From Pseudaminobacter sp047739745 (lineage in GTDB: Bacteria > Pseudomonadota > Alphaproteobacteria > Rhizobiales > Rhizobiaceae): a stretch of DNA of 64,000 nt. Shown piece by piece: positions 52,790-60,774 of this stretch. Each line of letters opens with the position of its first letter. Positions within the stretch are counted from its first letter, which is position 1. The notes under the pieces are model-generated. The model worked only from the letters and a program-made list of their open reading frames with translations, searched no databases and was not told the DNA's origin. A program made the position numbers and the translations under genes. The DNA is taken from NCBI RefSeq assembly GCF_047739745.1, contig NZ_JBLLVA010000010.1, forward strand, positions 100,370 through 164,369, given 5' to 3'.

Positions 52790-53064
52790 CTCCTCCTTGC
52801 GTGACGGTCACTTGGCTCCTGCGCACGAGCGGCGCAAAACGCGCCGTCGGTAGCTCGTGAGAGTACCTGTCATGCTGGTGCAGCCGGCCGGCAAAGACAA
52901 GGGAGGAGATGCGACAAGATGGATTTTTATTCTCTCTCTCGTCCGTTCCGAAGAAAACCCTGCCTGTGTTTCCACCGCCGTGCACATTTCGATACCCCGA
53001 TTTTTCTGAATGTCTCCCCTAGAATTCGCGGCCAAGTAGAAAGAACCCTCTCTGGAGCCGCCTC

Positions 53065-54156
53065 ATGGACCTCATCCCGGCAATCGACGTGATCGGCGAA
53101 AATGGCACCGCGCTTGCGGGAGGTGCCATGCTTGGCGCGGTCTTCGGGTTCCTGGCGCAACGAACCAGGTTCTGCACGCGCTCGGCCGTGCTCGACGTGG
53201 TGCGCGCTCGTGGGCTTTCCTCGCTCGCGATCTGGTTCGCGGGCTTTGCGGTTGCCATGTTCGGCGTTCAACTGCTGCTTGCCTATGGCGCGCTCGATGT
53301 TGCCGAGACGCGTTTCTTTTCGACCGCGCAGAGCCTGTCGGGCGCCCTGATCGGCGGCGGCCTCTTTGGCGTCGGCATGGTGCTGGCGCGCGGTTGCGTC
53401 TCGCGGCTCCTGGTGCTCGGCGCGTCCGGCAATCTGAGGGCGGTGTTCACGATCCTTGTCACGGCGATTGTCGGCCTCGCCACTTATGACGGCATCCTCG
53501 TGCCGCTGCGCGATTCGATCGGCGGCTTGTGGAACACGGCCGCGATCGGCGGCAACGATCTTCTGGCGCATGCGGCGCTGCCGCAGTCGGCCGGCGTCTG
53601 GCTGGGGTTGGTTCTGGCGCTCGGTGCCGTGGCGCTCGCTGTCGCGGCCCGGCTTTCCGTCTGGAATTTCCTCGGTGCTGCGGGTGTCGGCGCGACCATC
53701 GCCGGCGGCTGGTATTTCACCTATACCCTGTCGACGCAGGTGTTCGAGCCCATCCAGGCAGAAAGCCTGTCCTTCATTCGCCCGCTTGCCACAAGTAGCG
53801 CGCTGCTCGGCGGATCATCAGCGGCAGGGCTCGATCAGGGTCTGTTGATCGGAACGATCCTCGGCGCCTTTGCCGCGGCGGTGATCTTCCGCAATTTCCG
53901 CATCTCCACCTTCTCCGAGCCCGGAACGCCGTCGATCATCCGCTACGCGGCGGGCGGTCTGCTGATGGGATTCGGCGGCATCCTTGCCGTCGGCTGCACG
54001 GTGGGTGCGGGTCTCACCGGCGGGTCCGTGCTGGCCGTTTCTTCGCTCACCGGCCTTGCCGCCATGATGATCGGCGCCGGCGTGGCCGACCGGGTCATCG
54101 ACGGGCGCGCGCAGAGCGCGGCAAGCCAGCAGGCGCATCCGGTCGCGGCCGAATAA
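53065..54156 (+). CDS. soxT: YeeE/YedE-family sulfur-compound permease, SoxT-like (copy 2)
   Basis: 363 residues of the same family as its divergent neighbour but clearly different in sequence. Cys motifs: TRFCTRSAVLD, GMVLARGCVSRLLVLGASGN and ILAVGCTVGAGLTGGSVL. The gene lies immediately before the convergent soxR, as soxT does in the soxSRT arrangement known from Pseudaminobacter; the symbol rests on this. Presence of two copies suggests division of labour, for example import for oxidation and delivery of a signal to the repressor. Confidence 0.83.
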   Translation: MDLIPAIDVIGENGTALAGGAMLGAVFGFLAQRTRFCTRSAVLDVVRARGLSSLAIWFAGFAVAMFGVQLLLAYGALDVAETRFFSTAQSLSGALIGGGLFGVGMVLARGCVSRLLVLGASGNLRAVFTILVTAIVGLATYDGILVPLRDSIGGLWNTAAIGGNDLLAHAALPQSAGVWLGLVLALGAVALAVAARLSVWNFLGAAGVGATIAGGWYFTYTLSTQVFEPIQAESLSFIRPLATSSALLGGSSAAGLDQGLLIGTILGAFAAAVIFRNFRISTFSEPGTPSIIRYAAGGLLMGFGGILAVGCTVGAGLTGGSVLAVSSLTGLAAMMIGAGVADRVIDGRAQSAASQQAHPVAAE

Positions 54157-54168
54157 CCGCAGCCTATC

Positions 54169-54519
54169 CTATGTGTTCGGCTTCCTGACCGAGGCGCAGA
54201 ACAGATCGTAGAGCGTGCCGACGACGGCCGATATTTCGGCGCTGGCGATCGAATAATAGATGACGCGCCCCTCGCGCCTGGTGTTGACCAGCCGGTCGAA
54301 CCGAAGCCTTGCAAGCTGCTGGGAAACGGCGGCCTGCGGCAGGTTCATGATCTCCTCGAGTTCGGAAACCGATTTCTCGCCTTCGGCCAGCAGGCACAGA
54401 ATCAGCAGGCGGCTTTCATGCGAAAGCGCCTTCAGGAGATCGCTCGCCTTGCGCGCCTGCGCCACCAGCGCCTCGAAGTCGGCACGGGTCTGCTTGCTGT
54501 CGAATTTCGGAAGGCTCAT
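54169..54519 (-). CDS. soxR: ArsR-family sulfur-responsive repressor, SoxR/BigR/SqrR type
   Basis: 116 residues with a winged helix (LLKALSHESRLLILCLLAEGEKSVSELEEIMNLPQAAVSQQLARLRFDRLVNTRREGRVIYYS). Two Cys at 42 and 108 are at the positions that in BigR and SqrR form a sulfur-linked disulfide or polysulfide when reactive sulfur is present, lifting repression. It sits between soxT and soxS and is the likely reader of the operators in this region. Confidence 0.9.
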   Translation of the reverse strand: MSLPKFDSKQTRADFEALVAQARKASDLLKALSHESRLLILCLLAEGEKSVSELEEIMNLPQAAVSQQLARLRFDRLVNTRREGRVIYYSIASAEISAVVGTLYDLFCASVRKPNT

Positions 54520-54558
54520 TCGAACTACCTGTCGTTACCACGGCCTGGGTGGGTCGCC

Positions 54559-54930
54559 TTAGCCGGCTGTCGCTCGGTCGAGCTTGGCAAGAAGCTCGTC
54601 TAGAAGATACCAGAAAAACTCGCTGCCAGGGTAACCGCGAATTCGGTCGATCTCCTTGCCGTTTTCGATCAGGATGAACGTTGGCGTGAAGGGCTCGGGC
54701 GCAATGCCGTCGAGATCTGCGGGCCAATCCTGGGTGACATCGACCCGGCGCAGCGGCGCCCGCCGTCCCTGCTCGGTCTTCGGATAGGCCGGCGCGATCT
54801 CGGCATTGAACTGGGCGCACCAGACGCAACCGGGCCTTTCCAGCATGACCAGTTCCGCGGCCACTGCCGGCGTGGCCAGGGCCAGCACGACGAAACACGC
54901 TGCAATCATCGAGCGAAACATAAACCGCAC
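54559..54930 (-). CDS. soxS: Periplasmic thioredoxin-like SoxS
   Basis: SoxS reactivates SoxYZ by thiol exchange. The 123-residue product has a signal peptide (FRSMIAACFVVLALATPAVA) and a CVWC active site (Cys35, Cys38) in MLERPGCVWCAQFNAEI. The cis-Pro region is PFTPTFILIENGKEIDRIRGY. It lies 39 bp upstream of soxR in the same direction, matching the soxSR pair of other Sox clusters. Confidence 0.92.
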   Translation of the reverse strand: MRFMFRSMIAACFVVLALATPAVAAELVMLERPGCVWCAQFNAEIAPAYPKTEQGRRAPLRRVDVTQDWPADLDGIAPEPFTPTFILIENGKEIDRIRGYPGSEFFWYLLDELLAKLDRATAG

Positions 54931-54953
54931 CGCACAACCTCATTCCGTTTGCA

Positions 54954-54978
54954 ACATATAGAAATATTCGTATATTTG
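54954..54978 (+). promoter_or_regulatory. Candidate Sox operator, copy 3, between soxS and soxV
   Basis: ACATAT, nine bases, then CGTATATTTG. It lies 24 bp before soxS and 60 bp before soxV, so repressor binding here could control both divergent units. It contains the near-palindrome AATATTCGTATATT. Confidence 0.6.
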
Positions 54979-55037
54979 CCACCCCGACCATGGAACAGGG
55001 GTTTGCCGCGGTCGTGCGGCCGGGAGGGGGCGATGAC

Positions 55038-55772
55038 ATGCTGGATGTGAGTGTAGGCGGGGCGTTCCTGGCAGGACTGCTGTCTTTCGTGTCGCCTTGC
55101 GTCCTGCCGATCGTGCCACCCTATCTTGCGTGGCTCGCCGGTCTCAGTTTCGAGGAGCTCAAATCCGAGAAAATCGAAAGCGGCACGCGCCGGCGAATCG
55201 TTCTGGCGGCGGTGGCTTTCGTTCTGGGGTTCGCGACCGTATTCGTCGCCCTCGGCGCCACCGCCAGCGTGATCGGCAAGACCATCGCGCAATATTTCGA
55301 CATTCTGTCCGTCATTGCGGGCATCATCATCATCGTCATGGGGCTGCATTTCGTCGGTGCGTTCCGCATCGCGTTCCTGTATCGCGAGGCCCGCATACAG
55401 GTCGACCGCAAGCCTGCCGGCCTGCTCGGTGCTTATGTCATGGGACTGGCCTTCGCCTTCGGCTGGACGCCTTGCGTCGGTCCGGTACTGGCCGCGATCC
55501 TGTTCGTTGCGGGCTCTGAGGGAACGGCGCTGCGCGGCGCCGGCCTGCTGGCGTTTTATTCGCTCGGCATCGGCATCCCCTTCATTCTGGCCGCCGTGTT
55601 CGCCAGCCGGTTTCTTTCCTGGGCGGCGCGTTTTCGCCGTCACATGCATAAGGTCGAAATCGCCATGGGCGTGCTGCTGATCTTAACCGGCATCCTGTTC
55701 ATCACCGGGCAGATGTCCGTCATCTCGTATTGGCTGCTCGAAACATTTCCAATCTTCGCGACAATTGGGTAG
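55038..55772 (+). CDS. soxV: CcdA-family thiol-electron transporter SoxV
   Basis: SoxV carries electrons across the inner membrane to periplasmic SoxW and SoxS. The 244-residue product has six membrane helices and the two conserved Cys, Cys21 in SFVSPCVLPIVPPYL and Cys146 in GWTPCVGPVLAAILFVAG. The ATG at 55038 follows GGAGGGGGCG. It is the first gene of the soxVWXYZA run. Confidence 0.95.
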   Translation: MLDVSVGGAFLAGLLSFVSPCVLPIVPPYLAWLAGLSFEELKSEKIESGTRRRIVLAAVAFVLGFATVFVALGATASVIGKTIAQYFDILSVIAGIIIIVMGLHFVGAFRIAFLYREARIQVDRKPAGLLGAYVMGLAFAFGWTPCVGPVLAAILFVAGSEGTALRGAGLLAFYSLGIGIPFILAAVFASRFLSWAARFRRHMHKVEIAMGVLLILTGILFITGQMSVISYWLLETFPIFATIG

Positions 55773-55783
55773 GAGTTGCCGCC

Positions 55784-56368
55784 ATGCTGAAGACAATCTT
55801 TGCCGCTCTTGGAATGCTGATTGCGCTCGCCCTGCCGGCGGCCGCCGAGATAGGCGACGACGGGCTGCACAAGGAGGCGTGGTTCTCCATGACCTTCCGC
55901 GACATCGCCGAGGACATTGCCAGCGCCAAGGAAGAGGGAAAGCGGCTGGCTATCGTCTTCGAGCAACGTGGCTGCATCTATTGCGCGGCCATGCATGAGA
56001 AGCTGCTTTCCGATCCGGAAGTGCGCGACTTCATCGAAGCGAATTTCAAGGTCGTCCAGTACAATATGTTCGGCGACGAGGAGGTGACCGACCTCGACGG
56101 CGAGAAGCTGACCGAAAAAACCGCCGCCCGCAAATGGTCGGTGGTGTTTACTCCGACAATCCTGTTCCTGCCGGAGGAGGCGCCGGAGGGCAAGACTGCG
56201 GCCGAGGCAGCGGTGGCGACGATGCCGGGCGCATTCGGCAAATGGACGTTCCTGCACATGTTCCAGTGGGTTTCGGAAAAGGGCTATGAAGGCGAGGAGC
56301 ATTTCCAGAAATACCACGCCCGCATGCTGGAAGAACTGCGTGCCGCCGGCCGGCTGGATGTTGAGTGA
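55784..56368 (+). CDS. soxW: Periplasmic thioredoxin SoxW
   Basis: SoxW is the periplasmic thioredoxin partner of SoxV. The 194-residue product has a signal peptide (MLKTIFAALGMLIALALPAAA) and a CIYC active site (Cys64, Cys67) in FEQRGCIYCAAMHEKLL. A conserved VVFTPTILFLPEE follows. AGGAG lies 8 nt before the ATG, 11 bp after the soxV stop. Confidence 0.94.
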   Translation: MLKTIFAALGMLIALALPAAAEIGDDGLHKEAWFSMTFRDIAEDIASAKEEGKRLAIVFEQRGCIYCAAMHEKLLSDPEVRDFIEANFKVVQYNMFGDEEVTDLDGEKLTEKTAARKWSVVFTPTILFLPEEAPEGKTAAEAAVATMPGAFGKWTFLHMFQWVSEKGYEGEEHFQKYHARMLEELRAAGRLDVE

Positions 56369-56396
56369 GCGGCATCGGCAGGCCTCTTCCTGGGCG

Positions 56397-56421
56397 ACAT
56401 ATGCAGAAAATCATATTTTTG
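56397..56421 (+). promoter_or_regulatory. Candidate Sox operator, copy 4, upstream of soxX
   Basis: ACATAT, nine bases, then CATATTTTTG, the closest match in spacing to copy 1. It lies in the 145-bp gap between soxW and soxX, indicating a second promoter for soxXYZA. Confidence 0.58.
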
Positions 56422-56513
56422 AATTGAAGTAAGATGCCGAACGTGTCTAAAGTGATTTCTGGAGCGGCTGCGCCGGATCGACGCAGGACAATCGAGGGGA
56501 GGACGACAGGCCG

Positions 56514-56972
56514 ATGAATAGCTTGAAACTGGCATTGGCCGGGGCATTTCTCCTGCAGGCAGGCGTCGCGTTTGCCGCCGAAATCGCGCCCGACGCCGTC
56601 AAGTTCGAGGACAATGCGGTTGCCGTTTCGCTGAGCGGCGGCCCGGGTGATCCGGCCGCGGGCGCCGAGGTGTTCAAGGATCGCGGCCTTGGCAATTGCC
56701 TGGCCTGCCACGCCAACGCGGACATGGAAAAAGAGCTGTTCCACGGCACTGTCGGCCCATCTATGGACGGCGTCGCGGAGCGGTGGACGCCGGAGGAGTT
56801 GCGCGCCATCGTGACCAACTCCAAAAAGGTTTTTGGCGAGGAGACGGTGATGCCCGGCTTTTACTCGCTGGAGGTCGGCAAGAATGTCGGCGAGGATTTT
56901 GTCGGCAAGACCATTTTGACCGCGCAGCAGGTCGAGGATGTCGTCGCCTATCTGTCGACGCTCAAGGAATGA
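56514..56972 (+). CDS. soxX: Cytochrome c subunit SoxX
   Basis: SoxX, with SoxA, forms the SoxAX enzyme that links thiosulfate to SoxY. The 152-residue product has a signal peptide, a CLACH heme-binding motif (Cys62, Cys65, His66) and a probable distal ligand Met113 in TVMPGFY. The typical order soxX, soxY, soxZ, soxA follows. Confidence 0.95.
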   Translation: MNSLKLALAGAFLLQAGVAFAAEIAPDAVKFEDNAVAVSLSGGPGDPAAGAEVFKDRGLGNCLACHANADMEKELFHGTVGPSMDGVAERWTPEELRAIVTNSKKVFGEETVMPGFYSLEVGKNVGEDFVGKTILTAQQVEDVVAYLSTLKE

Positions 56973-56994
56973 TTTGGAACTCAGGAGCAAGCGG

Positions 56995-57450
56995 ATGAAA
57001 ATCAACCGACGCGAAGCGCTGGCCCTTTCGGGCGGAGCGGCCGTCTTCGCCATGATGGGCCTCCAGGTCTCTTCGGCCTATGCCAGCGCGGAAGAGACGG
57101 AAAAGAGCATCATGGAGTTTACCGGCGGCAAGACGCCGGAGGCCGGCAAGATCACTTTGACGGCGCCCGAAATCGCCGAGAATGGCAACACCGTGCCGAT
57201 TACCGTCAATGTCGAGAGCGCGATGAGCGGCGACGACCTGGTTCAGTCGGTGATCATCCTTGCCGACGGCAATCCGAACCCGGCGGTGGCGACTTTCAAT
57301 TTCACCGAGGCAAGCGGCGCGGCCGCGGCGACGACCCGCATGCGTCTGGCCAAGACGCAGAACGTCATTGCGATTGCGAAGATGGCGGATGGCTCGGTGT
57401 TCGTCGACAAGAAGCAGGTCAAGGTGACCATCGGCGGCTGCGGCGGCTGA
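56995..57450 (+). CDS. soxY: Sulfur-carrier protein SoxY
   Basis: SoxY holds sulfur intermediates on a C-terminal Cys during thiosulfate oxidation. The 151-residue product has a twin-arginine signal (NRREALALSGGAAVFAMMG) and ends in the carrier motif GGCGG (Cys149). It forms a complex with SoxZ, whose gene starts 22 bp downstream. The Tat signal lets it be exported with SoxZ, which has none. Confidence 0.97.
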   Translation: MKINRREALALSGGAAVFAMMGLQVSSAYASAEETEKSIMEFTGGKTPEAGKITLTAPEIAENGNTVPITVNVESAMSGDDLVQSVIILADGNPNPAVATFNFTEASGAAAATTRMRLAKTQNVIAIAKMADGSVFVDKKQVKVTIGGCGG

Positions 57451-57472
57451 GCGGTCAGGAAGGAATATTCAC

Positions 57473-57799
57473 ATGGCTACCCCAAAACCACGCGTGAAAC
57501 TGCCGAAGTCGGCTTCGGCCGGCGAGGTCATCACCATCAAGACGCTGATCAGCCACGAGATGGAATCCGGCCAGCGCAAGGATAAGGAAGGCAAGGTTAT
57601 CCCGCGCCAGATCATCAATAAGTTCACCTGCGAGTTCAACGGCGCGCCGGTGTTTTCCTGCGATCTGGATCCGGCGGTCTCGGCAAATCCCTATTTCGAG
57701 TTCAACGCCAAGATCAACGAAAGCGGAACGTTCAAGTTCACCTGGGTGGACGATGACGGCTCGGTCTATTCCGACGAGCAGAAGATCGAAGTGAAGTAA
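57473..57799 (+). CDS. soxZ: SoxZ
   Basis: SoxZ is the partner of SoxY. The 108-residue product has an Ig-like beta-sandwich pattern (PRVKLPKSASAGEVITIKTLISHEMESGQRKDKEGKVIPRQIINKFTCEFNGAPVFS...FKFTWVDDDGSVYSDEQKIEVK). No signal peptide, consistent with piggy-back export with SoxY. Confidence 0.97.
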   Translation: MATPKPRVKLPKSASAGEVITIKTLISHEMESGQRKDKEGKVIPRQIINKFTCEFNGAPVFSCDLDPAVSANPYFEFNAKINESGTFKFTWVDDDGSVYSDEQKIEVK

Positions 57800-57852
57800 G
57801 CCGCGAGGGGCCGCGCTGGCGGTCCCGACAAGCAAGCTGGGGGAGGAAGGCC

Positions 57853-58707
57853 GTGAAACATAAATTTGCCGCTGTCGCATTGGGCGCGTTCATGGCGTCG
57901 GCGACGGCCTTGACGATGGCCACGGCCGATCCCATCGATGCCAAACTTTCCATCGACGGCGTCGAAATCATCACCCACGCCAAGGCGCCGGAGGGCCTGC
58001 CCTTCGACGAGGTCTTGTCGGGCTGGCTGTTCCGCGAGGCCGAAACCCGCGCGCTGCAGGAAGACTCGTTCGAAAATCCCGGCATGCTGGCGGTCGAACG
58101 CGGCGAGGAAGTCTGGAACACGGTCGATGGCACCAAGGGCAAGTCCTGCGCCTCCTGCCACAATGACGCGTCCGAAACGATGAAGGGGGTCGGCGCGCAC
58201 TATCCCAAATGGGACGCCGACGCCAAGCGCCCGATCAACATCGAACTGCAGATCGACAAGTGCCGCGTCGAGAATATGGGGGCGGAAGCCTACAAGTTCG
58301 ATGCCGAGGAACAGGTCGCCTTGACCAGCTACATCAAGCACCAGTCGCTCGGTGAGCCGGTGTCGCTCGACCTTACCCAGGGCGACCTGCAAAGCTGGTG
58401 GGACCGCGGCAAGGAGACTTATTACACGCGCACCGGTCAGCTCAATCTCGCCTGCGCGTCGTGCCACGAAGCCAATGCCGGCAAGATGATCCGCGCCGAC
58501 CATTTGAGCCAGGGACAGGCCAACGGCTTCCCGACCTACCGGCTGAAGGATGGTCTGGTATCGCTGCACAAGCGTTTCCGCGGTTGCGTTCGCGACACCC
58601 GCGCGGAAACGCCGAAGGCCTTTTCCGACGATCTTATGGCGCTGGAGCTTTACGTGACCTGGCGCGGCACCGGGCTTGCCGTCGAGACGCCGGCCGTCCG
58701 GCATTAG
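57853..58707 (+). CDS. soxA: Diheme cytochrome SoxA
   Basis: SoxA catalyses attachment of thiosulfate to SoxY. The 284-residue product starts at GTG 57853 after GGAGGAAGG, with a signal peptide (AAVALGAFMASATALTMATA). Two heme motifs are present: CASCH at 99-103 and CASCH at 201-205, so this is the diheme form. Cys245 in RGCVRDTRAE is the expected active-site cysteine. Confidence 0.96.
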   Translation: MKHKFAAVALGAFMASATALTMATADPIDAKLSIDGVEIITHAKAPEGLPFDEVLSGWLFREAETRALQEDSFENPGMLAVERGEEVWNTVDGTKGKSCASCHNDASETMKGVGAHYPKWDADAKRPINIELQIDKCRVENMGAEAYKFDAEEQVALTSYIKHQSLGEPVSLDLTQGDLQSWWDRGKETYYTRTGQLNLACASCHEANAGKMIRADHLSQGQANGFPTYRLKDGLVSLHKRFRGCVRDTRAETPKAFSDDLMALELYVTWRGTGLAVETPAVRH

Positions 58708-58944
58708 CGCACTGTGCGTCTATTCCGGACGCACAAAGGACGCGCTAACGCTTTGAATTGCTGCATCGTGCTGCCTTAAAGTCGATTCTGATTTTGGGGC
58801 GATGCAGTGGAAACAACAAGAGCGCCAGTACGGTCCGTCGGGACTCACGGCGCTCTGGTCGCGGCGGGCTGACCCGCCTTCACTCCCTGTGTGCTGACGC
58901 ATCTGGCCGCGCGCCGGAGGTCCGCAGGTTCTTCTGGAGTAAAG

Positions 58945-60636
58945 ATGTTCTCACGACGCGAATTCCTGATGGCCACGGCAGCGCTTTCGGCGATTGCGGG
59001 CCCCGCCCTTGTCGGCAAATGGTCGCGCGCGGCCGCTCAGCAGGCACTGTCGGAGAACGACCTTCTCGACTTTGACAGCTTCGGCAACGTAACGCTCGTC
59101 CATGTCACCGACATCCACGGCCAGTTGATGCCGGTCTATTTCCGCGAGCCTTCGGTCAATCTCGGCGTTGGGCCGGTCGCCGGCCTGCCGCCGCATGTCA
59201 CCGGCGCCGATTTCCTGAAACTCTACGACATCACTCCGGGATCGCCGCATGCCTATGCATTGACGGCGCAGGACTTCGAGGCGCTGGCCAAGGGTTATGG
59301 CAAGATGGGCGGGCTCGACCGCATCGCCACGATCGTGAAGCGTATCCGTGCCGAGCGCGGCGACAATATGCTGCTGCTTGACGGCGGCGATACCTGGCAG
59401 GGCAGCTACACTTCGCTGCAGACGAAGGGCCAGGACATGGTCGACGCCATGAACGCGCTGGCGCCCGACGCCATGACCGGCCATTGGGAATTCACCTATG
59501 GCACCGACCGGGTGCAGGAGATCGTCGAGGCGCTGCCGTTCACGTTTCTCGGCGGCAATATCTACGATGCCGAATGGAACGAGCCGGCCTTCGAGGCCTA
59601 CAAGGTTTTCGAGAAGGGCGGCGTGAAGGTCGGCGTCATCGGCCAGGCATTTCCCTATACGCCGATCGCCAATCCGCGCTGGATGTTCCCGAACTGGTCG
59701 TTCGGCATCCGCGAGGAGGATATCGTCGCCAACATCGCGGCCGCCAGGGAAGACGGCGCCGAGCTGATCGTGCTCCTGTCGCACAACGGCTTCGATGTCG
59801 ACCGCGCGCTTGCTTCTCGCGTCGAGGGCATCGACGTCATCCTCACCGGGCACACACATGATGCGCTGCCGGAGCCGGTGCTGGTCGGCAAGACCCTGCT
59901 GATTGCCAGCGGCTCGCACGGCAAGTTCGTCACCCGGCTCGATCTCGACGTGCAGGGCGGCGAGATGAAGGGCTTCCGCCATCGCCTGATCCCGGTATTC
60001 TCGGACGTGATCGCCCCCGATGCCGAAATGACCAAGCTGATCGGCGAGCTGCGTGCGCCCTATGAACAGGAACTCAAGCGCGAACTCGCCACCACCGAAT
60101 CGCTGCTGTTCCGGCGCGGCAACTTCAACGGCACCTTCGACGACCTGATCTGCCAGGCGCTGCTCGACGTGCGCGAAGCCGATATCGCGTTGTCGCCGGG
60201 CTTCCGCTGGGGCACGTCGGTTCTGCCCGGCCAGAAAATCACTGTCGAGGATCTCCACAACGCCTGCGCCATGACCTACCCGGCCGCCTATCGCTCGACC
60301 ATGAGCGGCAAGGTGCTGAAGGAAATCCTCGAGGACGTCGCCGACAATCTGTTCAACAAGGATCCCTATTACCAGCAGGGCGGCGACATGGTGCGTGTCG
60401 GCGGCATGGGCTACACCATCGACCCGCAAGGCGAGATGGGCGGGCGCATTTCCAATATGACGCTGCTCAAATCCGGCGAGCCCATCGCCGCCGATAAGGA
60501 CTATGTCGTCGCCGGCTGGGCCTCGGTCAACGAGAATACCGAAGGTCCGCCGATCTGGGATGTTGTCGAGGACTACCTCGCCAAAAACCCGGTTGTGAAG
60601 CTCGAAGCCAACCGTTCGGTCAAGCTGGCGGATTGA
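58945..60636 (+). CDS. soxB: Sulfate thiohydrolase SoxB
   Basis: SoxB removes sulfate from the SoxY-bound intermediate. The 563-residue product has a Tat signal (FSRREFLMATAALSAIAGPAL) and 5'-nucleotidase-family motifs: VHVTDIHGQLMPVY, LLLDGGDTWQGSY and the catalytic GHWEFTYG, then LSHNGFDVD and LTGHTHDALP. It is separated from soxA by 237 bp containing a GTGCGTC/GACGCAC hairpin just after soxA, so it may have its own promoter. GGAG lies 5 nt before the ATG. Confidence 0.97.
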   Translation: MFSRREFLMATAALSAIAGPALVGKWSRAAAQQALSENDLLDFDSFGNVTLVHVTDIHGQLMPVYFREPSVNLGVGPVAGLPPHVTGADFLKLYDITPGSPHAYALTAQDFEALAKGYGKMGGLDRIATIVKRIRAERGDNMLLLDGGDTWQGSYTSLQTKGQDMVDAMNALAPDAMTGHWEFTYGTDRVQEIVEALPFTFLGGNIYDAEWNEPAFEAYKVFEKGGVKVGVIGQAFPYTPIANPRWMFPNWSFGIREEDIVANIAAAREDGAELIVLLSHNGFDVDRALASRVEGIDVILTGHTHDALPEPVLVGKTLLIASGSHGKFVTRLDLDVQGGEMKGFRHRLIPVFSDVIAPDAEMTKLIGELRAPYEQELKRELATTESLLFRRGNFNGTFDDLICQALLDVREADIALSPGFRWGTSVLPGQKITVEDLHNACAMTYPAAYRSTMSGKVLKEILEDVADNLFNKDPYYQQGGDMVRVGGMGYTIDPQGEMGGRISNMTLLKSGEPIAADKDYVVAGWASVNENTEGPPIWDVVEDYLAKNPVVKLEANRSVKLAD

Positions 60637-60723
60637 GTTAGGCGCCGGGCGTCCAAACCGGATTCGACGTTTCGGTCCGATGCTTAAGCCGGCGTTCCGG
60701 CATTCGACAAACCGATTGCGCTC

Positions 60724-60750
60724 TGATATATAGAAAAAATTGAATATGAT
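60724..60750 (+). promoter_or_regulatory. AT-rich element upstream of soxC
   Basis: GATATATAGAAAAAATTGAATATGAT lies 25-50 bp before the soxC start. It resembles the proposed Sox operator in base content and in its ATAT/AATATG halves, but the spacing differs, so it is a weaker candidate. It could also be a -10-type promoter element. Confidence 0.4.
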
Positions 60751-60774
60751 TCCGCAGCAAACCGGGAGGAATCT

